A stretch of 64,000 nucleotides of DNA from Fibrobacter sp. UWB2 (GTDB lineage: Bacteria; Fibrobacterota; Fibrobacteria; Fibrobacterales; Fibrobacteraceae), in the NCBI RefSeq assembly GCF_002210425.1, contig NZ_MWQK01000002.1, positions 558,001 through 622,000 of the forward strand, written 5' to 3'. The translations under genes and the position numbers were made by a program. Every line of letters starts with the position of its first letter. The first letter of the stretch is position 1. A model generated the notes under the pieces. It was not told the origin of the DNA and did no database searches. It saw only the letters and a list, made by a program, of their open reading frames with translations. Shown here one piece after another: positions 42,888 through 51,375 of the stretch.

Positions 42888-44715
42888 TTTGATGCAAAAT
42901 TTATTTGCCATGAGCCTTGCTTGCGTAACGGTTCTTTCGGGGGGATCGCTACTTGCGGGGTGTTCCGGTTTTACCGAAGATACGAATACATCTTCGAATG
43001 ATAATGGCGGACTCATTGATGTGCAGGCTGCTTTTGCTTCTGCACGCGTGTCGCGATTGGGCAAGGTTATAGTTGATGAATCTCAGGATTCTTTAACGAT
43101 TGTTTATGAAACTTTTGGCGGCTGCCTGAAAAATGATAATGGCGTTTATGCCTATAACTCCGATTTCTATTTTGCCAATTCAAGGACTTATGCTTATAGT
43201 TTCCATGGTGATACGCTCGTCATGTCCTATGGTTTCATCAATCATGAAAAGGGCTCGCTATACGACTTAAACTTTTATCTTATTGGTGGTAATCCCGGTG
43301 ATTTGAATGGAGTATGGATGTATTTGCCATGTACCTCATTTGGTGATGAACATAGTTGTCCTAATGAAATGGAAAATTTATTTATCCAATTCAATAATGG
43401 AAGTGTGGAAACCCGCGTTTCTGAAAATAAAACGTATGATTATATGAATTCTAGCTTTGTTCTTAATCTTGCGCTATTTATGACGGGACATGAAAATCGT
43501 ATAGATTTTGATTTGCGCGGTCAAGTGATGAGTATGGATAATGATCTTTCAGGTAATGGATTTACAGTTCAAGAAAGAACAAATAAAAATATGAAATTTG
43601 TTTATAAAGAACACCAATATGAATTGAATGTAGATTATGTTCAAGTATCTGATTCAGCTTCTGTAACTTTGTCCTCTGAAGGGCTGTCTTGTTCAGCTTA
43701 TTTGAGTGAACGTGATGATGTTTCTTCTGAAATTTGCCGCGAAGAAAATGCAGATTACCTTTATGAAAATGGCAAAGGGAGCTTGGGCTACCGTAAAGAC
43801 AATAGTGAGGAATTTGCTAGTTGCGTGAAAACCCTTGTTAATCGCAAAACGAATGCTTCTTTGAGTGATAAGTCTGGCAATAATGATGTGCAGACTGCTT
43901 TTGAATCAGCTCGTTTGAATAGAGTGGGCAAAGCTATTGTTGATGAATCCAAAGATTCTGTAACATTTGTACTTGGAATTTCTGGGGGATGCTTTAGAAA
44001 AGATGGAAAGCTTTACTATGATGCGGACTATTATTTTGAAGATGTTGATCGTTTTGCTTATAACTTCCGTAATGATACTTTGCAACTTTCGTACATTGAT
44101 GAGGATGAAATAGCAAAAGAGCTTGTTACTGTACAATGGGTTGGCGGAACTTCTGGTGTGTTGGATGGCACTTGGCGTACTTTTCCGTGCCTCTATGTCG
44201 ATAGTGTCTATGGCTGCGGCAATGATGCTTACGAAAAGTTTTTTAAGCTTGATGGAGACTACTTAGAACATCGTGTTGGTGATGTGCCAAACTATGATTA
44301 TATGAACACGAATTTTGTGGGGGATATATTCGGTTTCTTGAACGGTAAACACTCCATTATGATTGAAGATGTTTTTTATTCAAGGTCTGACTTTAGTCCC
44401 GAAAAATATGGAATTACGGTTCAAGAAAAAACGAAAAAGAGTATGAAGTTTACACATGAAGGTCGCACATTTGACTTGAAAGTGGATTTTGTTCGTTATA
44501 GCGATACCGTGGCAGTAACTCTTTCGTCTAATGGAATAGCTTGCGTTGGCAATTATAGCAAGAAGAATGATGTTCCACCCGAATTATGCCGTGAAGAAAA
44601 TTCTGCTTATCTACAGTCTTCTAGAAATGATTCGAAATCAGATGCTCTGCAATATAAAAAGGACAATCGTTCTGAGTTTGAACAATGCATCAAGGATATT
44701 GTCGGTCTTGAATAA
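42874..44715 (+). CDS. Lipoprotein with two tandem homologous domains
   Basis: A 613-residue lipoprotein with lipobox LLAGC. ATG at 42874 is preferred because GGAG lies just before it. The mature part consists of two copies of a ~270-residue domain. Matching landmarks in each copy are VQ(A/T)AF(A/E)SAR, VDES(Q/K)DS, GD-LNGVWMYLPC versus GVLDGTWRTFPC, (F/I)TVQE(R/K)T, (V/A)TLSS(E/N)G(L/I)(S/A)C, and C(R)EEN. Paired Cys occur at the same places. The copies differ at roughly half of positions, so the duplication is old. Base composition is more AT-rich than neighbouring genes. No function recognised; a surface or periplasmic binding protein is likely. Confidence 0.75.
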   Translation: MKKINLMQNLFAMSLACVTVLSGGSLLAGCSGFTEDTNTSSNDNGGLIDVQAAFASARVSRLGKVIVDESQDSLTIVYETFGGCLKNDNGVYAYNSDFYFANSRTYAYSFHGDTLVMSYGFINHEKGSLYDLNFYLIGGNPGDLNGVWMYLPCTSFGDEHSCPNEMENLFIQFNNGSVETRVSENKTYDYMNSSFVLNLALFMTGHENRIDFDLRGQVMSMDNDLSGNGFTVQERTNKNMKFVYKEHQYELNVDYVQVSDSASVTLSSEGLSCSAYLSERDDVSSEICREENADYLYENGKGSLGYRKDNSEEFASCVKTLVNRKTNASLSDKSGNNDVQTAFESARLNRVGKAIVDESKDSVTFVLGISGGCFRKDGKLYYDADYYFEDVDRFAYNFRNDTLQLSYIDEDEIAKELVTVQWVGGTSGVLDGTWRTFPCLYVDSVYGCGNDAYEKFFKLDGDYLEHRVGDVPNYDYMNTNFVGDIFGFLNGKHSIMIEDVFYSRSDFSPEKYGITVQEKTKKSMKFTHEGRTFDLKVDFVRYSDTVAVTLSSNGIACVGNYSKKNDVPPELCREENSAYLQSSRNDSKSDALQYKKDNRSEFEQCIKDIVGLE

Positions 44716-44744
44716 ATTTGCTATAGTTGTGTTAGGAGGAGAAT

Positions 44745-45506
44745 ATGTTGTTTGGAAAAATGATGCGGGTTGCCGCGCTTGTCCTGTCGCTGGTCGGCGT
44801 AGCTGAATCGATTGCTGCGGCTGATAAGCCTTTGCAATTTGGAACTCACTTGAGCCTGAGTAAAGTTAACGAAATTACCGATGCTCCATGGGGCGTTTAT
44901 GCGGATGGCGTCGGTTCTGGCGCAACTCTTTCGTTTGATGCGCTGTACCCGTTTTCGACTCGTTTTGCGCTGCATCCTTCCATCGGGTTGGACTACCGCT
45001 ATTTTGTTTCGGACGATCAGCAAATGGGTGTAAGCAGTTGCGATTGTGGCGGAAACAGTTCTTGGGAAGGGAAGAATAAAGACTATCTGCTTTATGTAGA
45101 AATCCCCGTACTAGCGCAGTTTCAAATTCCAAAAATATTTTATTTCGAGGCAGGGCCGGTTTTTGACTTTTTGCTTATGCGAAAAAGTGAATTCTATATC
45201 CCGAAAGAACATCGGCAAGACAAATGCCACGATGACCGCTTTTTCGGAGCTGGCCTATCTGTAGGTTTTGGACACGAATTTTCGTTTGGTCTCTTTGTCG
45301 ATGTACACTTGTCGTATCAATTGACCGATGTCGTGACGGTTGATAAAACTTGCGGCAGCTACACTATTTCTGGAGGGAGTAGCCGTACGGACAATACGAC
45401 TGGAATCGAAGTTGTCGAAAAGGAATTCGAATATATCGACGAAAACATGGTCGGTTCGTATTACCTGTTCAACAAAATCCAGCTTGGCGTAGGCTACTGG
45501 TTTTAA
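44745..45506 (+). CDS. Outer membrane beta-barrel protein
   Basis: A 253-residue protein with a signal peptide (residues 1-26, ...ESIAAA) and a small barrel with alternating hydrophobic strands (FALHPSIGLDYRYFV, LLYVEIPVLAQFQ, FFGAGLSVGFGHEF) and a C-terminal aromatic residue (LGVGYWF). Cys residues lie in extracellular-like loops (SSCDCGG). AGGAGGAG precedes the ATG, 29 bases after the lipoprotein gene, so it belongs to the same module as the regulator and lipoprotein. Function unknown. It converges on epmB with a 4-base overlap. Confidence 0.72.
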   Translation: MLFGKMMRVAALVLSLVGVAESIAAADKPLQFGTHLSLSKVNEITDAPWGVYADGVGSGATLSFDALYPFSTRFALHPSIGLDYRYFVSDDQQMGVSSCDCGGNSSWEGKNKDYLLYVEIPVLAQFQIPKIFYFEAGPVFDFLLMRKSEFYIPKEHRQDKCHDDRFFGAGLSVGFGHEFSFGLFVDVHLSYQLTDVVTVDKTCGSYTISGGSSRTDNTTGIEVVEKEFEYIDENMVGSYYLFNKIQLGVGYWF

Positions 45507-46471
45507 ATCGGCGTTTTGCTTTTTTCGCCGGCAATCTCGCGGACGAGTTTCGGCACGAGGTAGCCGGGGAGCTTGGTGCGGATTTGCGCGATAAGCTCCT
45601 TGGCTCGTTCATCGCTGATTTCAAAATGCGCGACGCCTTTTGCGTGGTCGAGCTGGTGCAGGTAGTAGGGGAGGACGCCTTGTTCAAAAAGCTTTCGGCT
45701 TAGGCGCTCGAGCGTTTCGGCATCGTCGTTCACGCCCTTCAGCATGACGCTTTGGTTCAAGAGCGTCCAACCACTGAACTTGAGTTGTGCAAAGACGGTG
45801 GCGGATTCTTCGTCGAGTTCGTCCTCGTGGTCCACATGGGCGACGAGGACGCAGTTGAAGCGGGCCGGCAGTTCACGCAAGAGTTCGAAATGTTGCATCA
45901 CGAGGTCGGGGCGCATCACGGGGAGTCTCGTGTGGATGCGGAGCGTCGTAACGGAGGGGTGGAACGCAATCGCTTCGATGAGGTCGCGGAATGCGCCCGG
46001 GCCGAGGGTCAGCGGATCGCCGCCCGAAAGGATGATTTCCCAGATGTTCGTGTGGACGTCGAGCCAGTTCGATACTTCGCTTGCGATGTTCTGCGTGTCC
46101 TGGAAGGGGTAGTTGCGCCTGAAGCAAAATCTACAACGCACACCGCATGCCGAAGTCGAAACGATGAGGGCGCGGTTGTCGTACTTTTGCAGAATGCATT
46201 CGGACTTGCCGGCGGGGAGGTCCCCGACGGGGTCGTCGACGAACCCGGGTGCGTCCTTGAGCTCGTCTTTCGAAGGTAGAACCTCGCGTAGCAGTTTGAC
46301 GGGCTCGCTGGATTTTTTGATCAAGTCGGCATAGTGCTTGGAACAGTAAAAGGCAAATGAAGGTTTAAGGTCGAGGTCCGCAAGCAAATCTCTTGTCAAA
46401 CCGCTAAAATCTTTGCCCAAATAGTCTAAAAATTCAGGAATATGCGTGAAAACTTTAACAGATTTTTCCAT
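45503..46471 (-). CDS. epmB: EF-P (R)-beta-lysine modification enzyme EpmB (lysine 2,3-aminomutase family)
   Basis: A radical SAM/PLP enzyme of ~322 residues. The [4Fe-4S] cluster motif is in STSACGVRCRFCFRRNYPF. The SAM-binding region (ILSGGDPLTLG) and late blocks (GVNDDAETLERLSRKLFEQG, LPYYLHQLDHAKG) fit the lysine 2,3-aminomutase family; the length fits the shorter EpmB (YjeK) branch. EpmB makes (R)-beta-lysine, which EpmA attaches to elongation factor P. efp is divergently encoded 41 bases away, the same arrangement as in E. coli. The ATG at 46471 is preferred over a TTG at 46501. epmA is not in the window. Confidence 0.88.
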   Translation of the reverse strand: MEKSVKVFTHIPEFLDYLGKDFSGLTRDLLADLDLKPSFAFYCSKHYADLIKKSSEPVKLLREVLPSKDELKDAPGFVDDPVGDLPAGKSECILQKYDNRALIVSTSACGVRCRFCFRRNYPFQDTQNIASEVSNWLDVHTNIWEIILSGGDPLTLGPGAFRDLIEAIAFHPSVTTLRIHTRLPVMRPDLVMQHFELLRELPARFNCVLVAHVDHEDELDEESATVFAQLKFSGWTLLNQSVMLKGVNDDAETLERLSRKLFEQGVLPYYLHQLDHAKGVAHFEISDERAKELIAQIRTKLPGYLVPKLVREIAGEKSKTPI

Positions 46472-46488
46472 TATATTGCTAAATTTAG
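46471..46488. promoter_or_regulatory. Shared divergent promoter region of epmB and efp
   Basis: Rightward TATATTG (46472-46478) for efp and leftward TAAATTT (46481-46487) for epmB sit side by side in the 41-base gap, so the two promoters nearly touch. Regulation is probably coupled. Confidence 0.4.
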
Positions 46489-46512
46489 AATCAAAAACCA
46501 AAAGAGGATAAT

Positions 46513-47097
46513 ATGGGTACTGTAAGCACCAACGAATTCCGTAAAAAATTGAAAATCATGGTTGATGGTCAGCCGTACGAAATCATCGAAAACCAGTTTG
46601 TGAAGCCGGGTAAGGGTCAGGCTTTCAACCGCGTTCGTATCAAGAACTTGGTGACTGGCCGTACTCTCGAACGCACCTGGAAGAGCGGTGATACGGTGGA
46701 AGAAGCTGATGTGACCTACACCGAAATGACATACCTTTACAACGACGGTTCTACTTGGTACTTCCTCAACAGCGAAACTCAGGAAACTGAAGAAATCTCC
46801 AAGGAAGCTCTCAATGGCTGCGAAGTTTGGCTCCTTGATGGCGCTACTGTCGAAGTCACTTGGTGGAAGGACCCGAAGACTCAGGCAACGCTTCCGATCG
46901 AAGTTATCCCGCCGACCTTCGTTGACTTGATGATCGTTGACGCTCCTCCGGCAGTTCAGGGCAACACCAGCGGTAACGTGATGCGTGAAGCTACTCTCGA
47001 AACTGGCGCTAAGGTGATGATTCCGCTCTTCATCGAAAACAACACCAAGATCCGTGTGGATACCCGCGACGGTTCTTACCTCGAACGCGCAAAGTAA
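46513..47097 (+). CDS. efp: Elongation factor P
   Basis: A 194-residue translation factor that relieves ribosome stalling at polyproline stretches. The three-domain layout is intact. The modified lysine is in the N-terminal loop FVKPGKGQAF (Lys at about 34), the form that receives beta-lysine in gammaproteobacteria. Other blocks are TYLYNDGSTWYF and VPLF-like IPLFIENNTKIRVDTRDG. The adjacent divergent epmB gene supports beta-lysylation. A 12-bp-stem terminator follows at 47147. Confidence 0.96.
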   Translation: MGTVSTNEFRKKLKIMVDGQPYEIIENQFVKPGKGQAFNRVRIKNLVTGRTLERTWKSGDTVEEADVTYTEMTYLYNDGSTWYFLNSETQETEEISKEALNGCEVWLLDGATVEVTWWKDPKTQATLPIEVIPPTFVDLMIVDAPPAVQGNTSGNVMREATLETGAKVMIPLFIENNTKIRVDTRDGSYLERAK

Positions 47098-47102
47098 GAC
47101 AT

Positions 47103-47136
47103 TGTCATCCTGGAGCGCGTAGCGCGATGGGATCCA
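47103..47136. repeat. TGTCATCCTGGA hairpin repeat, copy B
   Basis: TGTCATCCTGGA, then GCGC-GTA-GCGC, then GATGGGATCCA. It matches copy A at 17204 in the flanks while the stem differs by compensating bases. Confidence 0.75.
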
Positions 47137-47146
47137 GTGATTTTTC

Positions 47147-47178
47147 AAAAGCCTCGTCCAAGCGACGGGGCTTTTGTT
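47147..47178 (+). terminator. Terminator after efp
   Basis: A 12-bp stem with one G-T pair, AAAAGCCTCGTC / GACGGGGCTTTT, is followed by TTGTTG. It sits directly after the repeat at 47103. Confidence 0.75.
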
Positions 47179-47289
47179 GTACTGCGGCGAAGTCGCATAG
47201 ACAAACTGTCTATAGTTTTTCTGGGGGCAGTCGCGCGCTTAGCCTCTTTTCTGTATAATTTATAATTGTTGTTTAACCCAAAGGGATAT

Positions 47290-48864
47290 ATGGGAATGTT
47301 TAATAAGGTTTCTGGTTTTGCGTCCGCGGTGTGTGTTGCTGCGGGCTTTGTGCTGTTTGGTGCGGCTTCTTCCGAGGCGGCTCCGGACCCGAATTTCCAC
47401 ATCTACATTGCGTATGGCCAGTCCAACATGGGCGGCACGGCAGATGCGCAGAGTGCGGACAAGGTCGAAAATTCGCGCTTCAAGATTTTTGCGACTCAAA
47501 AATGCTCGGGCAAGGGTCGTAACACGCTTGGCGATGTTTACCCGGCGGTGCCATCGCTTTTTAACTGCGGCAATACGATTTCGATTGCTGACTGGTTTGG
47601 GCGCACGATGGCCGACAGCATGCCCGATGTGACGGTTGCGATTATTCCGGTCGCGGTAGGCGGTGCGAGTATCAAACTCTTCGACCAGGACCAGTACAAG
47701 AGCTACCTCTCGACCGCAGAAACCTGGCTCCAGAATTACGCGAAGGAATACGCGAGCGATGGCAACGTGACGAAGACGATTATCGACATCGCAAAAAAGG
47801 CGCAGGAAAAGGGCGTTATCAAGGGCATCATCTTCCACCAGGGCGAAACGGATGGCGGCTACTCGGACTGGCCGAAAATTGTGAAGAAAACTCGCGACGA
47901 TATTCTCAAGGCGCTCAACTTGAGCTCCGATACGGTGCCGTTCGTGGCGGGCGAGCTCTTGCGTGAAGGCTGCTGCTATTCCGACCGCGTGTCGAAACTC
48001 CCGAACACGATGGACAACACCTATTACGCCTCGTCCGAGAACTTGAAGGGCAATGGCGTGGACCGCTACCATTTCAATCACGATGCCTATGTGGAATTCG
48101 GCAAACGCTATGCGGCGCAGATGCTCAAAGCTGTGAACCGCAAGCCCGTGGAACCTGTTCCGCAGAAGCCGTTTGGCAAAGTGGTGGGCGATAGTGTTGT
48201 CGCAGGCGAACCGGCGGAAATCCCGGGCAGGATCGAGGCTGAAAACTATGACATCAATGGCGTCGGCACAGGCAATTCCTCTTATGCGGATAATGATTCC
48301 GAAAACAGGGGCGGTGTGTACCGCAAGGATGGCGTTGATATTTATGAGGGCGGTAACAATTATGCTATTGGCTACACGCAAGAAGGTGAATGGCTGGAAT
48401 ACACCGTGAACGTGACTGAAACGCGCAAGTACGGTATTTGCGCATTTGTGGCTTCAGGTACAGAATCGTCTAGCTTCAGCTTGCTCTTGGATGATAAGGA
48501 AATAGTTCCGTCTACGAAGGTTCCAAAAACAGGCGAGGATTGGAATAGTTATGACGTGTTGGAATTGGGCGAGGTTGAATTTACTGAGGGCGAGCACGTG
48601 CTGAAGCTTTTGATTACAGGCAACTACGTGAACATTGACTGGATTAATGTTTACGATCCGAGGCTTGCCATTCAACCGAAATTTGTTGCGTCATCGGGTC
48701 CGCAAACTTATGATGTGTTTGATTTGCTCGGGGCGCATGTCGGCCGTGTCGAAGCAGCAACTGCTCAGGATGTCTCGCAGAAAGTCCGCGCACTCGTGAA
48801 GCAGAACGGCACGTACCTCGTGAAGTCCCGTAACAGTTCCGCGGCCATCCGCGTGATGAAGTAA
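47290..48864 (+). CDS. Secreted acetyl xylan esterase (CE6) with CBM6-like module
   Basis: A signal peptide (residues ~1-30, ...SSEAAP) is followed by a CE6/SASA-type esterase domain at about 32-285. The nucleophile Ser is in YGQSNMGG. The conserved HQGETDGG block and the His in DRYHFNHDAYVEFG are present. CE6 enzymes remove acetyl groups from xylan. A CBM6-like domain follows (~300-450: IPGRIEAENYD, YVNIDWINVYD), then a C-terminal segment (TYDVFDLLGAHVGRV) that may be a sorting domain. The organisation mirrors the deacetylase at 1525: catalytic domain, CBM6, C-terminal domain. ATG at 47290 is preferred, with AAGGG upstream. Confidence 0.88.
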   Translation: MGMFNKVSGFASAVCVAAGFVLFGAASSEAAPDPNFHIYIAYGQSNMGGTADAQSADKVENSRFKIFATQKCSGKGRNTLGDVYPAVPSLFNCGNTISIADWFGRTMADSMPDVTVAIIPVAVGGASIKLFDQDQYKSYLSTAETWLQNYAKEYASDGNVTKTIIDIAKKAQEKGVIKGIIFHQGETDGGYSDWPKIVKKTRDDILKALNLSSDTVPFVAGELLREGCCYSDRVSKLPNTMDNTYYASSENLKGNGVDRYHFNHDAYVEFGKRYAAQMLKAVNRKPVEPVPQKPFGKVVGDSVVAGEPAEIPGRIEAENYDINGVGTGNSSYADNDSENRGGVYRKDGVDIYEGGNNYAIGYTQEGEWLEYTVNVTETRKYGICAFVASGTESSSFSLLLDDKEIVPSTKVPKTGEDWNSYDVLELGEVEFTEGEHVLKLLITGNYVNIDWINVYDPRLAIQPKFVASSGPQTYDVFDLLGAHVGRVEAATAQDVSQKVRALVKQNGTYLVKSRNSSAAIRVMK

Positions 48865-48875
48865 TTTTTGCGATT

Positions 48876-49850
48876 CTAAAGAATGGCTTTTCTAAAGACC
48901 TGGGCGACCTCGTCCGGGTTATCGCTTTTAAGCCAACTTAACGTTTCGGTACCGCGGTAGCTCCAGGCGAAAATGTTCTTGATGCCTGCAGCACGGCTTT
49001 CAGCGACAGCGATGGCGAGGTCATTTTCGCGGCCCGCTTCAATTTGGTACGCCTTGACCCACATCTGTACGGATTTCCCGTAGCGGTTTGCGACTTCGAC
49101 GAGCTTGTTTGCTGTTTCGCGGTACTTTTCGCGGACCCATTCTTCACTTGCTCCGCGCTCCCAGTACGGGTCGCTTGCAATTTCATCGACGGCATCGAGG
49201 CGCGCGACACGACCCCAGTCGTCGAGCCCCGCCGGGAACCACGGCGGGAGCATGCAAACGCAGTTGCGTTTGCCGCGCGCTTTAACATCTTGAGTCATCT
49301 CGTCCAAGAAATCAATGAGGCTTTCTTCGCGGAACTGCTTTACGTCGTCTGTAAGTTCGGCGGGCATCTCGTAACCAAACTTTGTACGGAACTTTGCGCG
49401 GCATTTTTCGCAGCGGCAGCTCCAGTTGCTAAGCCCACCCTTTTCAAAATAAAAGTGTGGCTCGTCCCAGAAAATCGTAGAGACGTTTGTGTCGCAGACA
49501 GTCGCAATCCACTTGTGCATGTAGGCGCGGAACTCTGGGTGGTTCGGGCAGGCGGCGACCTTCGGCTTTCCGTCTATGGCGACCTGGCACATGTCGTGAT
49601 TCCTGGCGGTGAGTTCCGAATACGCTTCACCGCCAAATACGCGACCGACACCCCATGGGTTCACGTAAACGGAAAGTCCCATGGCGGCGGACTCGTTCAC
49701 AATCTGCTTCATGGTGTCGTAATAGTATTGCAGGTCTTCTTCGCTCCACGTGTGGAGCACTGCGTTGTATCCTGCTTCTTTTATCTGTACAAGGTCCATG
49801 CGTGCGAGCTTCGGAGAGCGCACACCAAAGTAGCTAACGCCTTTAATCAC
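48876..49850 (-). CDS. Hypothetical TIM-barrel protein, possibly glycoside hydrolase-like
   Basis: A 324-residue protein without signal peptide. Repeated beta/alpha blocks fit a TIM barrel: GYNAVLHTWSEEDL, LSVYVNPWGVGRVFGG, VSTIFWDEPHFYFEKGG, IKNIFAWSYRG. FWDEPHF carries an acidic residue at a strand end, and CRCEKCRAKF is a Cys cluster seen in some uncharacterised barrel hydrolase families. A cytoplasmic glycoside hydrolase-like role is possible, but no substrate can be assigned. It converges on the esterase at 48864. Confidence 0.65.
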   Translation of the reverse strand: MIKGVSYFGVRSPKLARMDLVQIKEAGYNAVLHTWSEEDLQYYYDTMKQIVNESAAMGLSVYVNPWGVGRVFGGEAYSELTARNHDMCQVAIDGKPKVAACPNHPEFRAYMHKWIATVCDTNVSTIFWDEPHFYFEKGGLSNWSCRCEKCRAKFRTKFGYEMPAELTDDVKQFREESLIDFLDEMTQDVKARGKRNCVCMLPPWFPAGLDDWGRVARLDAVDEIASDPYWERGASEEWVREKYRETANKLVEVANRYGKSVQMWVKAYQIEAGRENDLAIAVAESRAAGIKNIFAWSYRGTETLSWLKSDNPDEVAQVFRKAIL

Positions 49851-49867
49851 GGTTGAAAACCTCTGTT

Positions 49868-50323
49868 TTAAATTCCTCTAAAGCTCTTGTGCTGAGTCCA
49901 CTTGGCCCACTGCGGGCTGCAGTTCTTGTGTAGCACATTTTCGAGCGTGGCGTACCATTCTTCTTCGTTGATGGGGCGCCTGATCCAGAACGTGCTGTCG
50001 TCCCTTGAATCTTCGGGGAGAGGCATGTCGTCCGGAATGATTTCGATAATCCACGATTCGGGAATGCCGTTGTGGAGTTCCTTGCTGAAGGCGAGGTTCT
50101 TCTCGGTCGCGTGGTCGGCATGGTCAAAGATGATGAGCGATGGCGACTGGCCGATGATGAGTGCCGATTCCAAAAGGCTCTGGGCGCTTTCGATGGAATT
50201 GCAAGTATAGAGGGTGGAATCTTCCGCCATGTTACCATGTTCTAAAAGCCAGCGGAAGGTCCACTGGTTCAGCTTGTCGAGGCTGCCTGGCGATGATGGC
50301 GTTATAAAAAATATGTGTCCCAC
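49868..50323 (-). CDS. Hypothetical protein (151 aa)
   Basis: A small cytoplasmic protein with GTG start at 50323. Its early part has an alternating strand and helix pattern (HIFFITPSSPGSLDKL, SPSLIIFDHADH, SWIIEIIPDDMPLPED) reminiscent of a receiver-like or Rossmann fold, without a convincing phosphorylation Asp. No family recognised. The longer overlapping frame at 49843-50238 is less likely by composition. A TATACTT box begins 12 bases upstream of the GTG, with no Shine-Dalgarno sequence. Transcribed toward the TIM-barrel gene (17-base gap), so possibly co-transcribed. Confidence 0.5.
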   Translation of the reverse strand: MGHIFFITPSSPGSLDKLNQWTFRWLLEHGNMAEDSTLYTCNSIESAQSLLESALIIGQSPSLIIFDHADHATEKNLAFSKELHNGIPESWIIEIIPDDMPLPEDSRDDSTFWIRRPINEEEWYATLENVLHKNCSPQWAKWTQHKSFRGI

Positions 50324-50328
50324 GCCTA

Positions 50329-50335
50329 AAGTATA
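50329..50335 (-). promoter_or_regulatory. TATACTT box 12 bases before the GTG at 50323
   Basis: Same spacing and box type as at 24911, 25188 and 27009. There is no Shine-Dalgarno sequence. Confidence 0.4.
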
Positions 50336-50388
50336 GAAAGTTTATTGTTAAATTATTGGCAGAAAAAATTGAATTACCCTAGAAAAAT

Positions 50389-51375
50389 ATGAATTTCCCA
50401 GACCTTGGCGAATTTAGGTTCGTCAGCAAAATTTTGGAAGGGGCCCACCCCTTGAAGAACGAACCGCCGGCACACCGCAGCTGGCTGAACGTCGGGGATG
50501 ACTGCGCCATCTTTGACGGCTGGCTTGCGACCAAGGACCTCTCGGTCGAGAACACACACTTTCGCCTGGACTGGTCGAGTCCGGAACAGGCGGTCGAGAA
50601 GCATATTGTGTCCAACGTTTCGGATGTGTCTTCCATGGGCGGTCGGCCCAAGATTGCGCTGTTCGGACTTTGCGTAAACAAAAAATGGAGCGAAGAAACT
50701 CGAAACAGAATTGCAAAAGCGGTTGCGCAAGGCTTTGAGAGAAGAGGAATTACGTTGATTGGCGGAGATACGGTCTCTGGCGATGTCGGGATGTTTTCGA
50801 CAACTCTCCTCGGCACGACCGATGGAGAAATTTCGCTCCTCCGTAGCGCCGCAAAACCGGGAGACCACGTTTTTGTGGCGGGAACTCTCGGCAAATCTGA
50901 CGCCGGCCTCTGGATTTTGATGAACCATCCCGAAGAATCAAAACGCTTCCCGAGGCTTGTCGAATACCACCTGGCACCCAAAATTTGCGAGGATGCGGGG
51001 GCCCAACTGGTCAAGCAGGGGGTGCGTGGCGCCTGCATGGACATTAGCGATGGCCTTAGTTCCGAATTGAACCACCTTGCGCTTTCGTCGGATGTTTCCA
51101 TCGAAATTGACGAGCAAAAACTGCCGATTGACCCCGATGTTTTGGAAATGTGCAGGTATTTTGGCCTGTCACCCCTCCAATTTGCACTAAATGGTGGCGA
51201 AGAATACGAACTTCTGTTCACTTCTAATCTTACAAAAAGTATATATTTAGAAGGAGCGCCCCCAAAGGGCGAAATCCACGATATCGGTTTGGTATCTCGT
51301 GGGAGTGGTGTTTATATGAAAAGGCAAGATGGAGTTAAGACGCTCCTGAATGCTCAGGCGTGGTCGCATCTATGA
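50389..51375 (+). CDS. thiL: Thiamine-monophosphate kinase
   Basis: A 328-residue enzyme that phosphorylates thiamine monophosphate to the active cofactor TPP. Diagnostic blocks: NVGDDCAIFDG, DLSVENTHFRLDW, SNVSDVSSMGGRPKIAL, LIGGDTVSGD, CMDISDGLSSELNHLA and NGGEEYELLF. It belongs to the PurM/ThiL fold. No other thiamine gene or THI-box was seen nearby. The ATGA overlap with the next gene indicates co-translation with a pilus ATPase, with no obvious functional reason. Confidence 0.94.
   Translation: MNFPDLGEFRFVSKILEGAHPLKNEPPAHRSWLNVGDDCAIFDGWLATKDLSVENTHFRLDWSSPEQAVEKHIVSNVSDVSSMGGRPKIALFGLCVNKKWSEETRNRIAKAVAQGFERRGITLIGGDTVSGDVGMFSTTLLGTTDGEISLLRSAAKPGDHVFVAGTLGKSDAGLWILMNHPEESKRFPRLVEYHLAPKICEDAGAQLVKQGVRGACMDISDGLSSELNHLALSSDVSIEIDEQKLPIDPDVLEMCRYFGLSPLQFALNGGEEYELLFTSNLTKSIYLEGAPPKGEIHDIGLVSRGSGVYMKRQDGVKTLLNAQAWSHL

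Noticed and set aside
50329-50388. TPP riboswitch upstream of thiL
   Set aside because: The gap is only 65 bases, with no recognisable THI-box elements.
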